In this document: positions 52,354 through 61,460 of the stretch, one piece after another
Layout: each line of letters begins with the position of its first letter
Numbering within the stretch: the stretch's first letter is position 1
From: Saliniramus sp050485405
GTDB taxonomy: Bacteria; Pseudomonadota; Alphaproteobacteria; Rhizobiales; Beijerinckiaceae
Direction: 5' to 3'
NCBI GenBank assembly: GCA_050485405.1
Contig: JBJHBI010000010.1
Span: forward strand, 16,703-80,702
Length of the DNA stretch: 64,000 nt
Made by a program: the position numbers and the translations under genes
The notes under the pieces: generated by a model
Database searches by the model: none
What the model saw: only the letters and a program-made list of their open reading frames with translations
What the model was told of the DNA's origin: nothing

Positions 52354-55300
52354 TCAGCCGGCCTCGCGCAGCTTTTCCGCCCGTTCCAGATCGACACTGA
52401 CCAGCTGCGAGACGCCGCGTTCGGCCATGGTCACCCCGTAGAGCCGGTTCATCCGCGCCATGGTGATCGGATTGTGGGTGATCACGAGGAAACGCGTGCG
52501 CGTGGTGCGGGCCATCTCGTCGAGGAGGTCGCAATAGCGCTCCACATTGGCATCGTCGAGCGGTGCATCCACCTCGTCCAGCACGCAGATCGGCGAGGGA
52601 TTGGTGAGAAACACCGCGAAGATCAGGGCGGTGGCGGTCAGCGCCTGCTCGCCGCCGGAGAGCAGCGTCATGGTCTGCGGCTTCTTGCCGGGCGGGCGGG
52701 CGAGGATTTCGAGCCCCGCTTCGAGCGGATCATCCGAATCGACCAGGGTCAGCTCCGCCTCGCCACCGCCGAACAGCGTCGTGAACAGCGCCTTGAAATG
52801 GCCGTTGACCACATCGAACGCAGCCAGAAGCCGCTCGCGCCCCTCACGGTTGAGGCTCGCCACGGCCTGGCGCAGGCGCTTGATCGCCTCGACCAGATCG
52901 TCGCGCTCGGCGCCCAGCGTGTCACGCCGCTCCTCGATCTCGCGCAACTCGTCCTCGGCGCGCAGATTGACCGCGCCGAGGCGCTCGCGATCGTGGCGCA
53001 GGATGAGGAGCTTCTCCTCGACCTCGCCGACGGGCGGCGGCGCGGCGCCCGTCTCCAGCCCCGCGAGCTGATACAGCCCCTCCGGCGTCGTCTCGAGATT
53101 GTCGCGGATCGCCCTGTCGAGTTCGGCGAGGCGCGCCTGCTGCGCATCCCGACGCGCCTGAGCGGCGGCAGCCGATTCGCGGGCGGATGAGAGGGCTGCA
53201 AGCGCCTCACGGGCGGTCCGGTCGGTCTCGGCCTGCACGGTTTCGCCCTCGGCCAGCCGGTCGGCTGCGTCGCGGCGGGCAGCCTCCGCTATCTCGATCT
53301 CGCTTTCGAGCCGCCAGCGGCGCATGTGGAAATCGTCCGGCGCCTCGCGCAGGGCTTCCAGCTCCTCGCGGGCCGCCTCCATGCGCTCGTCGACGTCTTC
53401 GAGGGCCGCGCGGGCATTCTCCGCGCGCTCGCTCCAATTGCCGATTTCGAGCGCGATCGCCTTGCGGCGGCTCTCGGCGAGTTCCACCTCGCGCACGAGA
53501 CCCTGCAAGCGTGCCCGCGCCTTTGCGGCTTCGGCGCGCGCCTGTGCGGCAGAAAGCCGCGCCTCCTGAAGCCGCGCTTCGAGCTCGGGGGCCGGGGTGA
53601 GATCGTCGAGCGCCTCGCGCGCTTCCTCGGCGCGGCTTTCCGCCTCTTCGAGATCGGCATCGAGGCGTGCGAGCGCGTCCTCGAGCCCCGAGAGCCGCGC
53701 GATCCTGTCGGCATCCGCCCGCTCGGCCTCGGAGCGGCGCGCGGCAGCATCGTCGCGCATGCGCCGCGCCTGACGGGCTGCCTCCATGGCCTGATTCTCG
53801 CCCGATGCCGCAGCGCGGGCCGAGGCCTGGGCGAAATCGAGATCGCGGCGGGCGAGATCCGCCTCGTCGCGCGCCTGCGCCGCCTCGCGCTCCAGATCGC
53901 CCAACCGATTGCGCTCGGCCAGACGCCGTGCGGCAGCGGAGGGAGCGTCGGCGGCGGCGGCATAACCGTCCCAGCGCCACAGATCCCCCTCGACCGTGAC
54001 GAGCACCTGCCCGGTGGCGAGCCCCCCTTGCAGCCGAACGCCTCTCGCGCGATCGACGACGCCGATCTGTGCGAGCACGCGCGCGAGCGCCGGTGGCGCC
54101 GTGACGTATTCGGCAAGCGGCGTCGCGCCCTCCGGCAGAGCGGGATCGCCCCCGCCTTCCAGCGCGCGCCAGTGAATCGGCGCCGTCTCGTCCTGGGCCG
54201 CCTGCAGATCCTCGCCCAGAGCCGCCCCGAGCGCGATCTCGTAGCCTTTCTCGACGCTGACCGCATCGAGCATCGGCGCATGCGCATCGCCCGAGGGCGC
54301 GGCGAAGAACTTGGCGAGCGTCGCCGCTTCGGTTTCGAGCTTCTGCGCCCGGCGCTCGGCCTCGGCGAGGGGACCGCGCGCGGCGCTCTCCGCCTCGCGC
54401 GCGGCGACGAGCGCTTCGCGCGCCCTCGCTGCCCGGGCATCGGCCTCTTCGGCGCGCTCGGCTGCTTCCTCATGCGTGGCGCGCAGGGCTTCGAGATCGG
54501 AAGCCGCCCCGGAATCGGCGAGCGCGGCGTGCTGGGCCGCGATGTCCTCGCGCTGGCGGGCATAACGCGCGGCGCGCTCCGTTTCCTCGCGGGCGCTACG
54601 CTCCAGCCCGGCGCGGCGCGCATTGAGATCGGACATGGCCGCCTGCGCGGCGGTGAAGGCCTCCTCGGCCTTGGCGAGCGCCGCATCGCGGGTTTCGCAG
54701 AGCGCTTCGGCCTCCTCGCGTGCGGCGCGGGCCTGCGGACCGTCGGAGACGAGGCTCTCGGCTTCCTCGCGCAGGCGGGTGATGCTCGTCTGCGCATCGG
54801 TAATCAGCGCATCCTGACGCACCCGGTCGCGTTCGAGTTCGACGAGGCGGCGCTCCAGAGCCTGGGCGCGATCGCGGGAGCGGGTTTCCTCCGCCTCGAG
54901 CTCGGCGCGGGCCAGAACGAGACGCTGCAAGGCGGCAGCGGCCTGCGCTTCGGCCTCGCGCAGACCGGGCAGCGCATGGGCGGCGATGGCCTGCAAGCGG
55001 GCTGCCTCCGCTTGCTCGGCGCTGCGCGTGGCGACCTCCGCGGTGATGGCGGAGAGTGCGTTTTCCGCCTCCACCGCCTCCGTGCGCGCCTCGCGATAGC
55101 CGATCAGCTGAAGAATGGCCTCGAAGCGGCGGATATCGGCCGAGAGGGTGCGATAGCGCGTCGCCTGCCGGCTCTGGCGCTTGAGGCTGTCGGCCTGCTG
55201 GTCGATCTGGCCGAGCACGTCCTCGACGCGAGAGAGATTCTCCTCCGCCGCGCGCAGACGCAGCTCCGCCTCGTGGCGCCGGGCATGCAGGCCGGCAATG

Positions 55301-55806
55301 CCGGCGGCGTCTTCCAGAATGCGACGGCGCGCCTGCGGCTTGGCCGCGATGATCTCGCTGATCTGGCCCTGCCGCACCATCGCAGCGGAGCGCGCCCCGG
55401 TGGCCGCATCGGCGAAGAGGAGCTGCACGTCGCGCGCGCGCACCTCGCGCCCGTTGATGCGATAGGTCGAGCCGGATTCCCGGGTGATCTTGCGCGAGAT
55501 TTCTAGGATTTCGGCATCGTTGAAGGCGGCGGGGGCGGTGCGCTCGGCATTGTCGACGCTGACCGTCACCTCCGCCGTGTTGCGCGCGGGGCGATGGCCC
55601 GAGCCGCCGAAGATGACGTCGTCCATGCCCGAGGCGCGCATGCTTTTGTAGGAGCTTTCGCCCATCACCCAACGCAGGGCCTCGACGAGGTTCGACTTGC
55701 CGCAGCCATTGGGACCGATCACGCCGGTGAGCCCAGGCTCGATCAGGAATTCGGTCGGCTCGACGAAGCTCTTGAAGCCGACGACGCGCAGGCGGGTCAG
55801 TTGCAT
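52354..55806 (-). CDS. smc: Chromosome segregation protein SMC
   Basis: 1150 residues. Walker A GPNGCGKS at 31-38, two long coiled-coil arms around a hinge near residues 480-620, then LSGGEQALTA near 1048 and Walker B ICVLDEVDAPLDD near 1075. SMC forms condensin with ScpAB. It is next to the DsbA-like gene, an order common in Hyphomicrobiales. Confidence 0.96.
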   Translation of the reverse strand: MQLTRLRVVGFKSFVEPTEFLIEPGLTGVIGPNGCGKSNLVEALRWVMGESSYKSMRASGMDDVIFGGSGHRPARNTAEVTVSVDNAERTAPAAFNDAEILEISRKITRESGSTYRINGREVRARDVQLLFADAATGARSAAMVRQGQISEIIAAKPQARRRILEDAAGIAGLHARRHEAELRLRAAEENLSRVEDVLGQIDQQADSLKRQSRQATRYRTLSADIRRFEAILQLIGYREARTEAVEAENALSAITAEVATRSAEQAEAARLQAIAAHALPGLREAEAQAAAALQRLVLARAELEAEETRSRDRAQALERRLVELERDRVRQDALITDAQTSITRLREEAESLVSDGPQARAAREEAEALCETRDAALAKAEEAFTAAQAAMSDLNARRAGLERSAREETERAARYARQREDIAAQHAALADSGAASDLEALRATHEEAAERAEEADARAARAREALVAAREAESAARGPLAEAERRAQKLETEAATLAKFFAAPSGDAHAPMLDAVSVEKGYEIALGAALGEDLQAAQDETAPIHWRALEGGGDPALPEGATPLAEYVTAPPALARVLAQIGVVDRARGVRLQGGLATGQVLVTVEGDLWRWDGYAAAADAPSAAARRLAERNRLGDLEREAAQARDEADLARRDLDFAQASARAAASGENQAMEAARQARRMRDDAAARRSEAERADADRIARLSGLEDALARLDADLEEAESRAEEAREALDDLTPAPELEARLQEARLSAAQARAEAAKARARLQGLVREVELAESRRKAIALEIGNWSERAENARAALEDVDERMEAAREELEALREAPDDFHMRRWRLESEIEIAEAARRDAADRLAEGETVQAETDRTAREALAALSSARESAAAAQARRDAQQARLAELDRAIRDNLETTPEGLYQLAGLETGAAPPPVGEVEEKLLILRHDRERLGAVNLRAEDELREIEERRDTLGAERDDLVEAIKRLRQAVASLNREGRERLLAAFDVVNGHFKALFTTLFGGGEAELTLVDSDDPLEAGLEILARPPGKKPQTMTLLSGGEQALTATALIFAVFLTNPSPICVLDEVDAPLDDANVERYCDLLDEMARTTRTRFLVITHNPITMARMNRLYGVTMAERGVSQLVSVDLERAEKLREAG

Positions 55807-55866
55807 CGGCGCGCCCTCCCCCGATGGAAGGAAGCGCGCCGCGCGTCGTCATGACGGCTGAGACGA

Positions 55867-56484
55867 TCAGCCGCCGAGTTTGGGTGCGAGGATTTCCTCG
55901 AACTGTTCAATCGACAACGCTCCGCGATGCATCTCGCCGTCGACGAAGAAGGTCGGGGTGGAATTCACCCCCTGCTCCCGGCCCCGATCGGCGACATCCA
56001 TGATGCCGTCATAGGTCGCCTGATCACGCAAGCAGGATTCGAATTTTTCCTGTGAGAAACCCACCTGACGCATCATTCCGGCGAGTTCGTCGAGGGGACG
56101 ATCACCGAAAGCCCATGTGCGCTGGGTCTCGAACAGCATGTCCACGATGGGGAAATACTGCTCCTCGTCGCAACGCGCGAGCATGAAGCCGGCCATGGCG
56201 AGCGGATCGAGGGGGAATTCGCGCAGGATCATCCGCACCTGGCCGTTATCGACATAGCGCTCACGCAGAAGCGGATAGGTGTTCATGCGGAAATTCGCGC
56301 AATGCGGGCAGGTCAGCGAGGCGTATTCGATGATCTCGACCGGGGCATCGGGGCTGCCGACCACCATCTCCCGCCACTCCCCGGCATTCTCGCCATGGTC
56401 TTCAGCGAAAGCCGCCGGGCCGAAAGCCAGACCCGCCACTCCCGCACCAGCCATGAGAGCCATTGCATGACGCCGATTGATCAT
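55867..56484 (-). CDS. DsbA family thioredoxin-like protein
   Basis: 205 residues from ATG 56484, with AAGGAAG upstream. Signal peptide MINRRHAMALMAGAGVAGLA (twin Arg, possibly Tat) with cleavage near AFAED. Thioredoxin active site CPHC at 59-62; conserved cis-Pro in NSTPTFFVDG. Periplasmic disulfide chemistry; DsbB is not nearby. Placed between DUF721 and smc genes. Confidence 0.9.
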   Translation of the reverse strand: MINRRHAMALMAGAGVAGLAFGPAAFAEDHGENAGEWREMVVGSPDAPVEIIEYASLTCPHCANFRMNTYPLLRERYVDNGQVRMILREFPLDPLAMAGFMLARCDEEQYFPIVDMLFETQRTWAFGDRPLDELAGMMRQVGFSQEKFESCLRDQATYDGIMDVADRGREQGVNSTPTFFVDGEMHRGALSIEQFEEILAPKLGG

Positions 56485-56657
56485 TGCACTTCCTTTCGCT
56501 GAATGCGCGCGGCCTGGCCGCACGCCGTACCATCCGGACATCTTCCGAGGGAGCATTGTCCGAATTCGCATGAATGTGTCGTGAATGTCTTGTGGCAAGA
56601 ATGCGCCCCGGGAGGCAAGTCCCGCGCGGCTCACAGTTTTGTGTGCGGAAACCGCGC

Positions 56658-57230
56658 TCACCGCCCGCCCGGGCGCCCGCCCTTGCCGGCGATCACCGCC
56701 TCGCCGAAACGCGCGAGCGCCGCGCGCAGAGCCGGATCCTCGATCGTATCCACCTTCGCGGCGACGGTGCGGGCGATCGCCGGATCGGGCGGCGCGGGCG
56801 GCGCGACGCGCTCGGGCGGGCGGGCGACCGGCCCCTGGCGGATCACCACGCGCCCGATACAGGCCCAGCCGTAATGAGCGTTCAGCCGCTCGATCACCAG
56901 CGGTATGGATTGCTGGAAATCGAGCGCGAAGGCTCCCTCGACGCGCACCACCAGCGTCGCGGGATCGGGCGCGCGCTCCGGGTCGCGCGGCCCGCGCCGG
57001 CGCGGCCATTCGAGCTTCACCGGCTGCGAGAACGCCGCGAGATGCGCCCCCACGATCTCCGGCCAGGCCGCGATCACGTCACCGGAGGCGAAACCCTGTT
57101 TCGCGAGAGCCGGCGCCATGCATCCGTCGATGAGCTCCGCGAGCGCCTCGGCACGCGGCTTGCGGCGCGCGGGGGGCGCTGGGGGCGGGGGCGTTGGAGT
57201 GGGGGCGCGTTTGGCCGGATTTCCGTTCAT
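56658..57230 (-). CDS. DUF721/DciA-like protein
   Basis: 190 residues from ATG 57230. Pro-rich N-terminus (PTPTPPPPAPPARR), then ELIDGCMAPALAKQGFASGD and AWPEIVGAHLAAFSQPVKLEW, the DUF721 block. DciA proteins load the replicative helicase in many bacteria. It sits upstream of the DsbA-like and smc genes. Confidence 0.85.
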   Translation of the reverse strand: MNGNPAKRAPTPTPPPPAPPARRKPRAEALAELIDGCMAPALAKQGFASGDVIAAWPEIVGAHLAAFSQPVKLEWPRRRGPRDPERAPDPATLVVRVEGAFALDFQQSIPLVIERLNAHYGWACIGRVVIRQGPVARPPERVAPPAPPDPAIARTVAAKVDTIEDPALRAALARFGEAVIAGKGGRPGGR

Positions 57231-57360
57231 GATGTCTTTTCCGCGTCCATCCACCTCGGTTTGATCGACACATATGCTTCGTGACCGTGGAGGGTCATCG
57301 CAGGCCCTACTGCTGTCAAGAGGAACCGACGGCGTCCCTTGCGCCCCGGTCCGTCCCGCA

Positions 57361-58050
57361 TCAGCGCTTGCGCGCCACGATAAAGGGGCGCGCATCCCCT
57401 CTTCCGGTCGCTTGCGCCTTGGTCGAATGGTGCTCGAGGGCGAGGATATCGAAGCCAGCGGCGTCGATCAGTTCGCGCAATTCCCCGGCACTGAAGACCG
57501 CCACATGCGGCGCCATTCCGATGACCCGCATCGCAGGCAGCAGGGCGCTGCGGATCAGGATGTTCATTTCCCCGAGGCAGGGGGTCTTGGAGATGAACAA
57601 TCCATTGGGAGAAAGCAAATCGTGCACGCGGCGAAGCGTGTCGGGCAGATCCCGGACCAGATGCAGATAATTGAAAGCGAGAGTAACGCCGTATCGCGTG
57701 GCCTGCGCAGACAGCGATTGCGCGGTCTCCACCCGGAAGCTCAACTGAGGAATGGGCTCGGCGACGCGCTTTTCTTCCGCAATCGCGATCATCTGCGGGG
57801 AAATATCCGTCGCGAGGTAGCTTTGGACCGCCCCGGCGAGGCGGAGTGCGGTCGTTCCGGTTCCACATCCCAGTTCGAGAACGCAGTCATCCGGCTTCAT
57901 GAATGCGCGCACCCGATCGAGCGTGCGCTCGTAGCCGCCCGGATCGGCGATTTTCGACTTTGCGTATTTCCGCGCCGCCCGGTCCCAGAACCGCCCGTCC
58001 TTTGCCGAAGCTGTCTCGTTTGCAGAAGCTGTCTGGTTTGAAGAAGACAT
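57361..58050 (-). CDS. Class I SAM-dependent methyltransferase
   Basis: 229 residues. SAM-binding VLELGCGTGTTALRLAG near residue 57 and ATDISPQMIAIAEEK near 80; FNYLHLVRDLP is motif II. UbiE/COQ5-like fold, substrate unknown. The N-terminus carries an 18-bp tandem repeat encoding NQTASA and NETASA. Divergent to a LysR-like remnant whose intact form may once have controlled it. Confidence 0.85.
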   Translation of the reverse strand: MSSSNQTASANETASAKDGRFWDRAARKYAKSKIADPGGYERTLDRVRAFMKPDDCVLELGCGTGTTALRLAGAVQSYLATDISPQMIAIAEEKRVAEPIPQLSFRVETAQSLSAQATRYGVTLAFNYLHLVRDLPDTLRRVHDLLSPNGLFISKTPCLGEMNILIRSALLPAMRVIGMAPHVAVFSAGELRELIDAAGFDILALEHHSTKAQATGRGDARPFIVARKR

Positions 58051-58115
58051 GGCGGGTTTCCCTTCGGCGACCCAAGTAGCATATGCGAAATTGAATGCAT
58101 GATATGCGTATACCT

Positions 58116-58187
58116 ATGAAAGCTCTGGACTGGAACCATGTCCAGGGCATCCTGGTCGACGAGTTGGCGCGGCTTTTGAACCCTTGA
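58116..58187 (+). pseudogene. Possible LysR-type regulator remnant (23 residues)
   Basis: ATG 58116 to TGA 58187 encodes MKALDWNHVQGILVDELARLLNP. DWNHVQ-x-L is how many LysR regulators begin, and VDELARLL resembles the last helix of such proteins. A large in-frame deletion joining both ends would explain it. It diverges from the methyltransferase gene with repeats of ATATGCG in between. This is an inference from 23 residues. Confidence 0.4.
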
Positions 58188-58195
58188 AAGAGCCC

Positions 58196-59791
58196 CTACA
58201 CCGCCCCCACCTCCTCCAGAAACCGTTTCGCATCCGAAACGATCTCCTCGCGGCGCGCCTCGCTCATGCGTGCGAGGTTGCGGTAGGGCATGCCCATGCG
58301 GGGGTTGCTGGAGAGGCGTTTTTCGTTCTCGATCAGGAAGTTCCAGTAGAGATAGTTGAACGGGCAGGCCTTCTCGCCGGTTTTCGCGCGCACGTCGTAT
58401 GCACAACCCTTGCAGTAATCCGACATGCGATCGATATAGGCGCCGGACGCCGCATAGGGTTTGGAGGCGAGCAGCCCGCCATCGGCGAACAGCACCATGC
58501 CGTGCACATTGGGCAGTTCGACCCATTCATAGGCATCGGCATAGACGAGCAGATACCATTCCTGCACCTCGCGCGGCGTGATGCCCGCGAGGAGCGCGAA
58601 ATTGCCGAGCACCATCAATCGTTGAATGTGATGCGCATAGGCGTTGTCACGCGTCTCCTCGACGCAGGCGCGCAGGCAGGCCATCGGCGTATCCGCGCTC
58701 CAGTAGAAATCCGGCAGCTTGCGCCCGGCTTCAAGCGCGTTGGTATCAGTATAATCGGGCATGCGCAGCCAGTAGATGCCGCGCACATATTCGCGCCAGC
58801 CGATCACCTGCCGGATGAAACCTTCCGCCGCGTTGAGCGGTGCGCGCCCGGCGCGATAGGCTTCCTCGATCGCGACACAGACCTCGTGGGCGGTGAGCAG
58901 GCCGATATTCAGATAGGGCGCTATGACGGCATGGAAGAGGAAGGGCTCGCCGCTCTTCATCGCGTCCTGGTAGTCGCCGTAATTGTCGAGTCGCTCGTTG
59001 ACGAAGCGCGTCAGCGCCGTCCGGGCATCCTTGCGGGTGACCGCCCAGCCGAAACCCTCGAGATTGCCGAAATGATCGCGAAAGCGCTTTGCGACCATGG
59101 CGATCACGTCCTGCGTGATGGCGTCCGGGCGAAAGGCTGTGGCTTTGGGGATATCGACCTGCGCCGGCAGCTTCTTGCGGTTCTCCGCGTCGAAATTCCA
59201 GGCGCCGCCTTCCGGCTCGCCGTCTTCACCCATCAGGAAACCGGTCTTGCGGCGCATCTCACGGTAGAAGAACTCCATCCGGTAGCTCTTGCGGCCCTCC
59301 GCCCAGGCGGCGAATTGCGCGCGCGAGCAGATGAACCGGTCATCCTCGCGGATCTCGACCGGGACGGCGCATTCCTCACGCCAATCCTGCATCATCTGCC
59401 AGACCCGCCATTCGCCGGGCTCCGTCACGACGAGCCGATCCGGGCGGTGGCGGTCGATGGCGCGCATGACCTCCCCGGTGAAGGAGCCGGTATTCTCCTG
59501 CGCATCGAGAGCGACGTAGTCGACTTCGATCCCGTCGTCGCGCAACTCCTGCGCGAAGTGGCGCATCGCCGAGAGGATGAAGGCGATCTTCTGCTTGTGG
59601 TGGGGCACGTAGACCGTCTCGTCATGCACCTCGACCATCAGCACCACGTCGCTCTCCCGGTCGATATCCGCGAGCGCGGCGATCCCGGGAGTGAGCTGAT
59701 CACCGAGAACGAGCCGCAGGCAGCCTTTTCCGGAACCCGCCCGCTCGCGCTGTTTCGCACGACCCGCCCCATCCTCGCCCATCGCCCGCAC
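58196..59791 (-). CDS. Cryptochrome/photolyase family protein, FeS-BCP (PhrB) type
   Basis: 531 residues (ATG 59791 or 59782). LRLVLGDQLTPGIAALADID opens the antenna domain. The C-terminal FAD domain has VIGWREYVRGIYWL and GNFALLAGITP. Cys residues in DYCKGCAYD, EKACPFNYLYW and upstream form the probable 4Fe-4S site. This subfamily repairs (6-4) photoproducts under blue light. Confidence 0.92.
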   Translation of the reverse strand: MRAMGEDGAGRAKQRERAGSGKGCLRLVLGDQLTPGIAALADIDRESDVVLMVEVHDETVYVPHHKQKIAFILSAMRHFAQELRDDGIEVDYVALDAQENTGSFTGEVMRAIDRHRPDRLVVTEPGEWRVWQMMQDWREECAVPVEIREDDRFICSRAQFAAWAEGRKSYRMEFFYREMRRKTGFLMGEDGEPEGGAWNFDAENRKKLPAQVDIPKATAFRPDAITQDVIAMVAKRFRDHFGNLEGFGWAVTRKDARTALTRFVNERLDNYGDYQDAMKSGEPFLFHAVIAPYLNIGLLTAHEVCVAIEEAYRAGRAPLNAAEGFIRQVIGWREYVRGIYWLRMPDYTDTNALEAGRKLPDFYWSADTPMACLRACVEETRDNAYAHHIQRLMVLGNFALLAGITPREVQEWYLLVYADAYEWVELPNVHGMVLFADGGLLASKPYAASGAYIDRMSDYCKGCAYDVRAKTGEKACPFNYLYWNFLIENEKRLSSNPRMGMPYRNLARMSEARREEIVSDAKRFLEEVGAV

Positions 59792-59907
59792 TCCCGATAG
59801 TAACCTTGTGTTGTGTGATTGCCGTCTACGGTCGCATAACAGTTATGGCGGGGAGGCGATGTTTCCAGCATGCTCGCCATCCAGGTCGCGAAAGGGGAAG
59901 CCACGCC

Positions 59908-60765
59908 ATGCGATTCGCCTATGCCGGTATCGACATGCTCGCGCCGGCCTTCGAGGCGCTGCTGCAATGCGGCTGGACGCCGGCCAAGCTGTTCACCCGC
60001 CCTTGCGACGGCGTCGTCGATTTCAACGAACGCGTGATCGCGACGGCGCGGCAATGCGCCATCCCGGTCCAGGAAACCCGGATCACGCCGGCGGATATCG
60101 CGGCGCTCGCCGATGACGGCGTCGAGTGCCTCGTCGTGGCCGGCTACAAATGGCGCGTGGTCGGCTGGGAGGGGGTCATCCCCTATGCCTTCAATTTCCA
60201 CCCCTCGCTGCTCCCCGAGGCGCGCGGCCCCTTCCCGGTGATCCGCGCGCTCCTCGAAGGGCGTCGCGAATGGGGGGTGAGCGCCCACAAGCTCGCGCAC
60301 GATTTCGATGCCGGCGACATTCTGGGGCGCGAGCGCTTTGCTGTGTCGCCGAGCGACACGCTGGACAGCGTGATGATCCGGTGCCAGTTCGCCGCCGGCT
60401 ATCTCGCGGCGCGGATCGCGCAGGATCTGCCCGCGCATTGGCGAGCCGCCGAAATACAGGGGCCGGGCAGCTATTGGCAGCGCCCGAGCGATGCGGATCG
60501 GCGCCTGCGCTTCGATGCGGGAACGAAGGCCGTGCTCGACACCGTGCGCGCCTTCGGGCGCGTGGAGACGATCGCGCGGCTCGACGACCATGATTACCAC
60601 GTCGCCGCCGCTTGCGGCTGGGAGGAGGCTCACACCTTACCGGTCGGCGTCGTTCTTCACGATCACGGTGGGCATCTCACCGTCACGACCAGCGACGGCT
60701 TCGTCGTGCTCACGCGCTGGAGCCCGATCCCACTGCATCAGCGCGCTGCGGCAGGAAGGACATGA
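59908..60765 (+). CDS. Formyltransferase family protein
   Basis: 285 residues from ATG 59908, with AAAGGGGAAG upstream. Formyltransferase N-terminal fold: NFHPSLLPEARGPFPV holds the catalytic Asn/His and SLLP folate motif; Asp lies in DAGDIL. The C-terminal part is not the usual Fmt domain. Fmt itself is expected elsewhere, so this may formylate a sugar or amine. Divergent to the photolyase gene. Confidence 0.8.
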   Translation: MRFAYAGIDMLAPAFEALLQCGWTPAKLFTRPCDGVVDFNERVIATARQCAIPVQETRITPADIAALADDGVECLVVAGYKWRVVGWEGVIPYAFNFHPSLLPEARGPFPVIRALLEGRREWGVSAHKLAHDFDAGDILGRERFAVSPSDTLDSVMIRCQFAAGYLAARIAQDLPAHWRAAEIQGPGSYWQRPSDADRRLRFDAGTKAVLDTVRAFGRVETIARLDDHDYHVAAACGWEEAHTLPVGVVLHDHGGHLTVTTSDGFVVLTRWSPIPLHQRAAAGRT

Positions 60766-60894
60766 TGCTCATTGTGACATTTTCGCAATACCAGACCCGA
60801 AGCCGGAGATTGCGGCGAAATTTTCTTGCTAACAGCTGGACGAGATGGCATGTGCGTGCACGACGCTAATTCCGATATGTGTCAAATGCCCATG

Positions 60895-60912
60895 CGAGCC
60901 CAAGCGGGCTCG
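60895..60912 (+). repeat. Hairpin after the formyltransferase gene
   Basis: CGAGCCC (60895-60901) and GGGCTCG (60906-60912) form a perfect 7-bp stem with a 4-nt loop. No T-run; maybe a weak terminator at the edge of the AT-rich segment. Confidence 0.4.
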
Positions 60913-60916
60913 ATGA

Positions 60917-61243
60917 ACATCACCGGACTATACGTCATTGTTATATCTTTTAGGAAATGCGGATCTGAATCGCGGCGATCTAGCACACTTAAAAACATAC
61001 TTCAATGTATTGATACAATTTAAAAATGCCAATCTGAACGCGCGCGAACTTATTAAGTCATAAAATTCAAAAGCTTGGCATAGAATACCAACTCTGAATA
61101 ACTTTCTGTCAGAAAATGCATATTTCTTCTTGACAAAATCAATGAAATATAGCAATTTTTTATCGTCACATGATGGCTCAGGATACGTGATATTGCATCA
61201 TCTTCGTTTCCGTTTTCGCCGTCAGGTGGCTTCGTATGCGTGA
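60917..61243 (+). pseudogene. AT-rich decayed coding frame, possibly pentapeptide-repeat-like
   Basis: One frame stays open for 108 codons with a single TAA at 61061. It has no clear start. It contains NADLNRGDL (60956 onward) and NANLNAREL (61025 onward), spaced by 14 residues; A(D/N)Lxx is the pentapeptide-repeat pattern. The region is strikingly AT-rich compared with the rest of the window, suggesting transferred DNA. The frame after the stop includes FLSSHDGSGYVIL. Identity is unproven. Confidence 0.3.
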
Positions 61244-61335
61244 TCCCCTCGCGCATGCACGGTCCTCGAGCCGGTCCCTCGGCTCATGGTTTCCTCCCAA
61301 CTTTCTCAACGGCTCCTTCGGGAGCCGTTTTTTTT
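61234..61335 (+). ncRNA. Candidate AbcR/alpha-r15-like small RNA
   Basis: Three hairpins: 61234-61258 (7 bp with one G-U; loop has CCCCTC), 61268-61285 (6 bp) and the terminator at 61308. Between the last two is unpaired TTTCCTCCC, an anti-Shine-Dalgarno. Three stems plus exposed CCUCCC match Hyphomicrobiales AbcR-type RNAs, which silence ABC transporter mRNAs. An SBP gene lies next to it. No promoter was identified and the 5' end is a guess. Confidence 0.4.
61308..61335 (+). terminator. Strong Rho-independent terminator
   Basis: AACGGCTCC (61308-61316), TTCG tetraloop, GGAGCCGTT (61321-61329), then a T-run to 61335. Best terminator in the window, yet no protein gene ends nearby, which supports a small RNA upstream. 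Confidence 0.92.
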
Positions 61336-61460
61336 CGCTGAGGCCGCACGCGCGCGCCGGCGATCATCGTCGGTCCAATGGGTTCACGACGGCTGATTTC
61401 ATCGCACTGTCATATGGCGTTCCTAGGTTCGCGCGATCATCATCGATACGGAGAGAGACC

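Noticed and set aside
53326..55506. A 726-codon frame antisense to smc
   Set aside because: Arg/Leu/Ala-rich shadow of the SMC coiled coil, without motifs.
60826..61023. A 65-codon plus-strand ORF in the AT-rich segment
   Set aside because: No ribosome-binding site, mixed composition, and it crosses the hairpin at 60895; the neighbouring frame carrying the repeated motif is more coherent.
61053..61256. A 67-codon minus-strand ORF in the AT-rich segment
   Set aside because: Overlaps the candidate RNA, lacks a ribosome-binding site and shows no recognisable feature.
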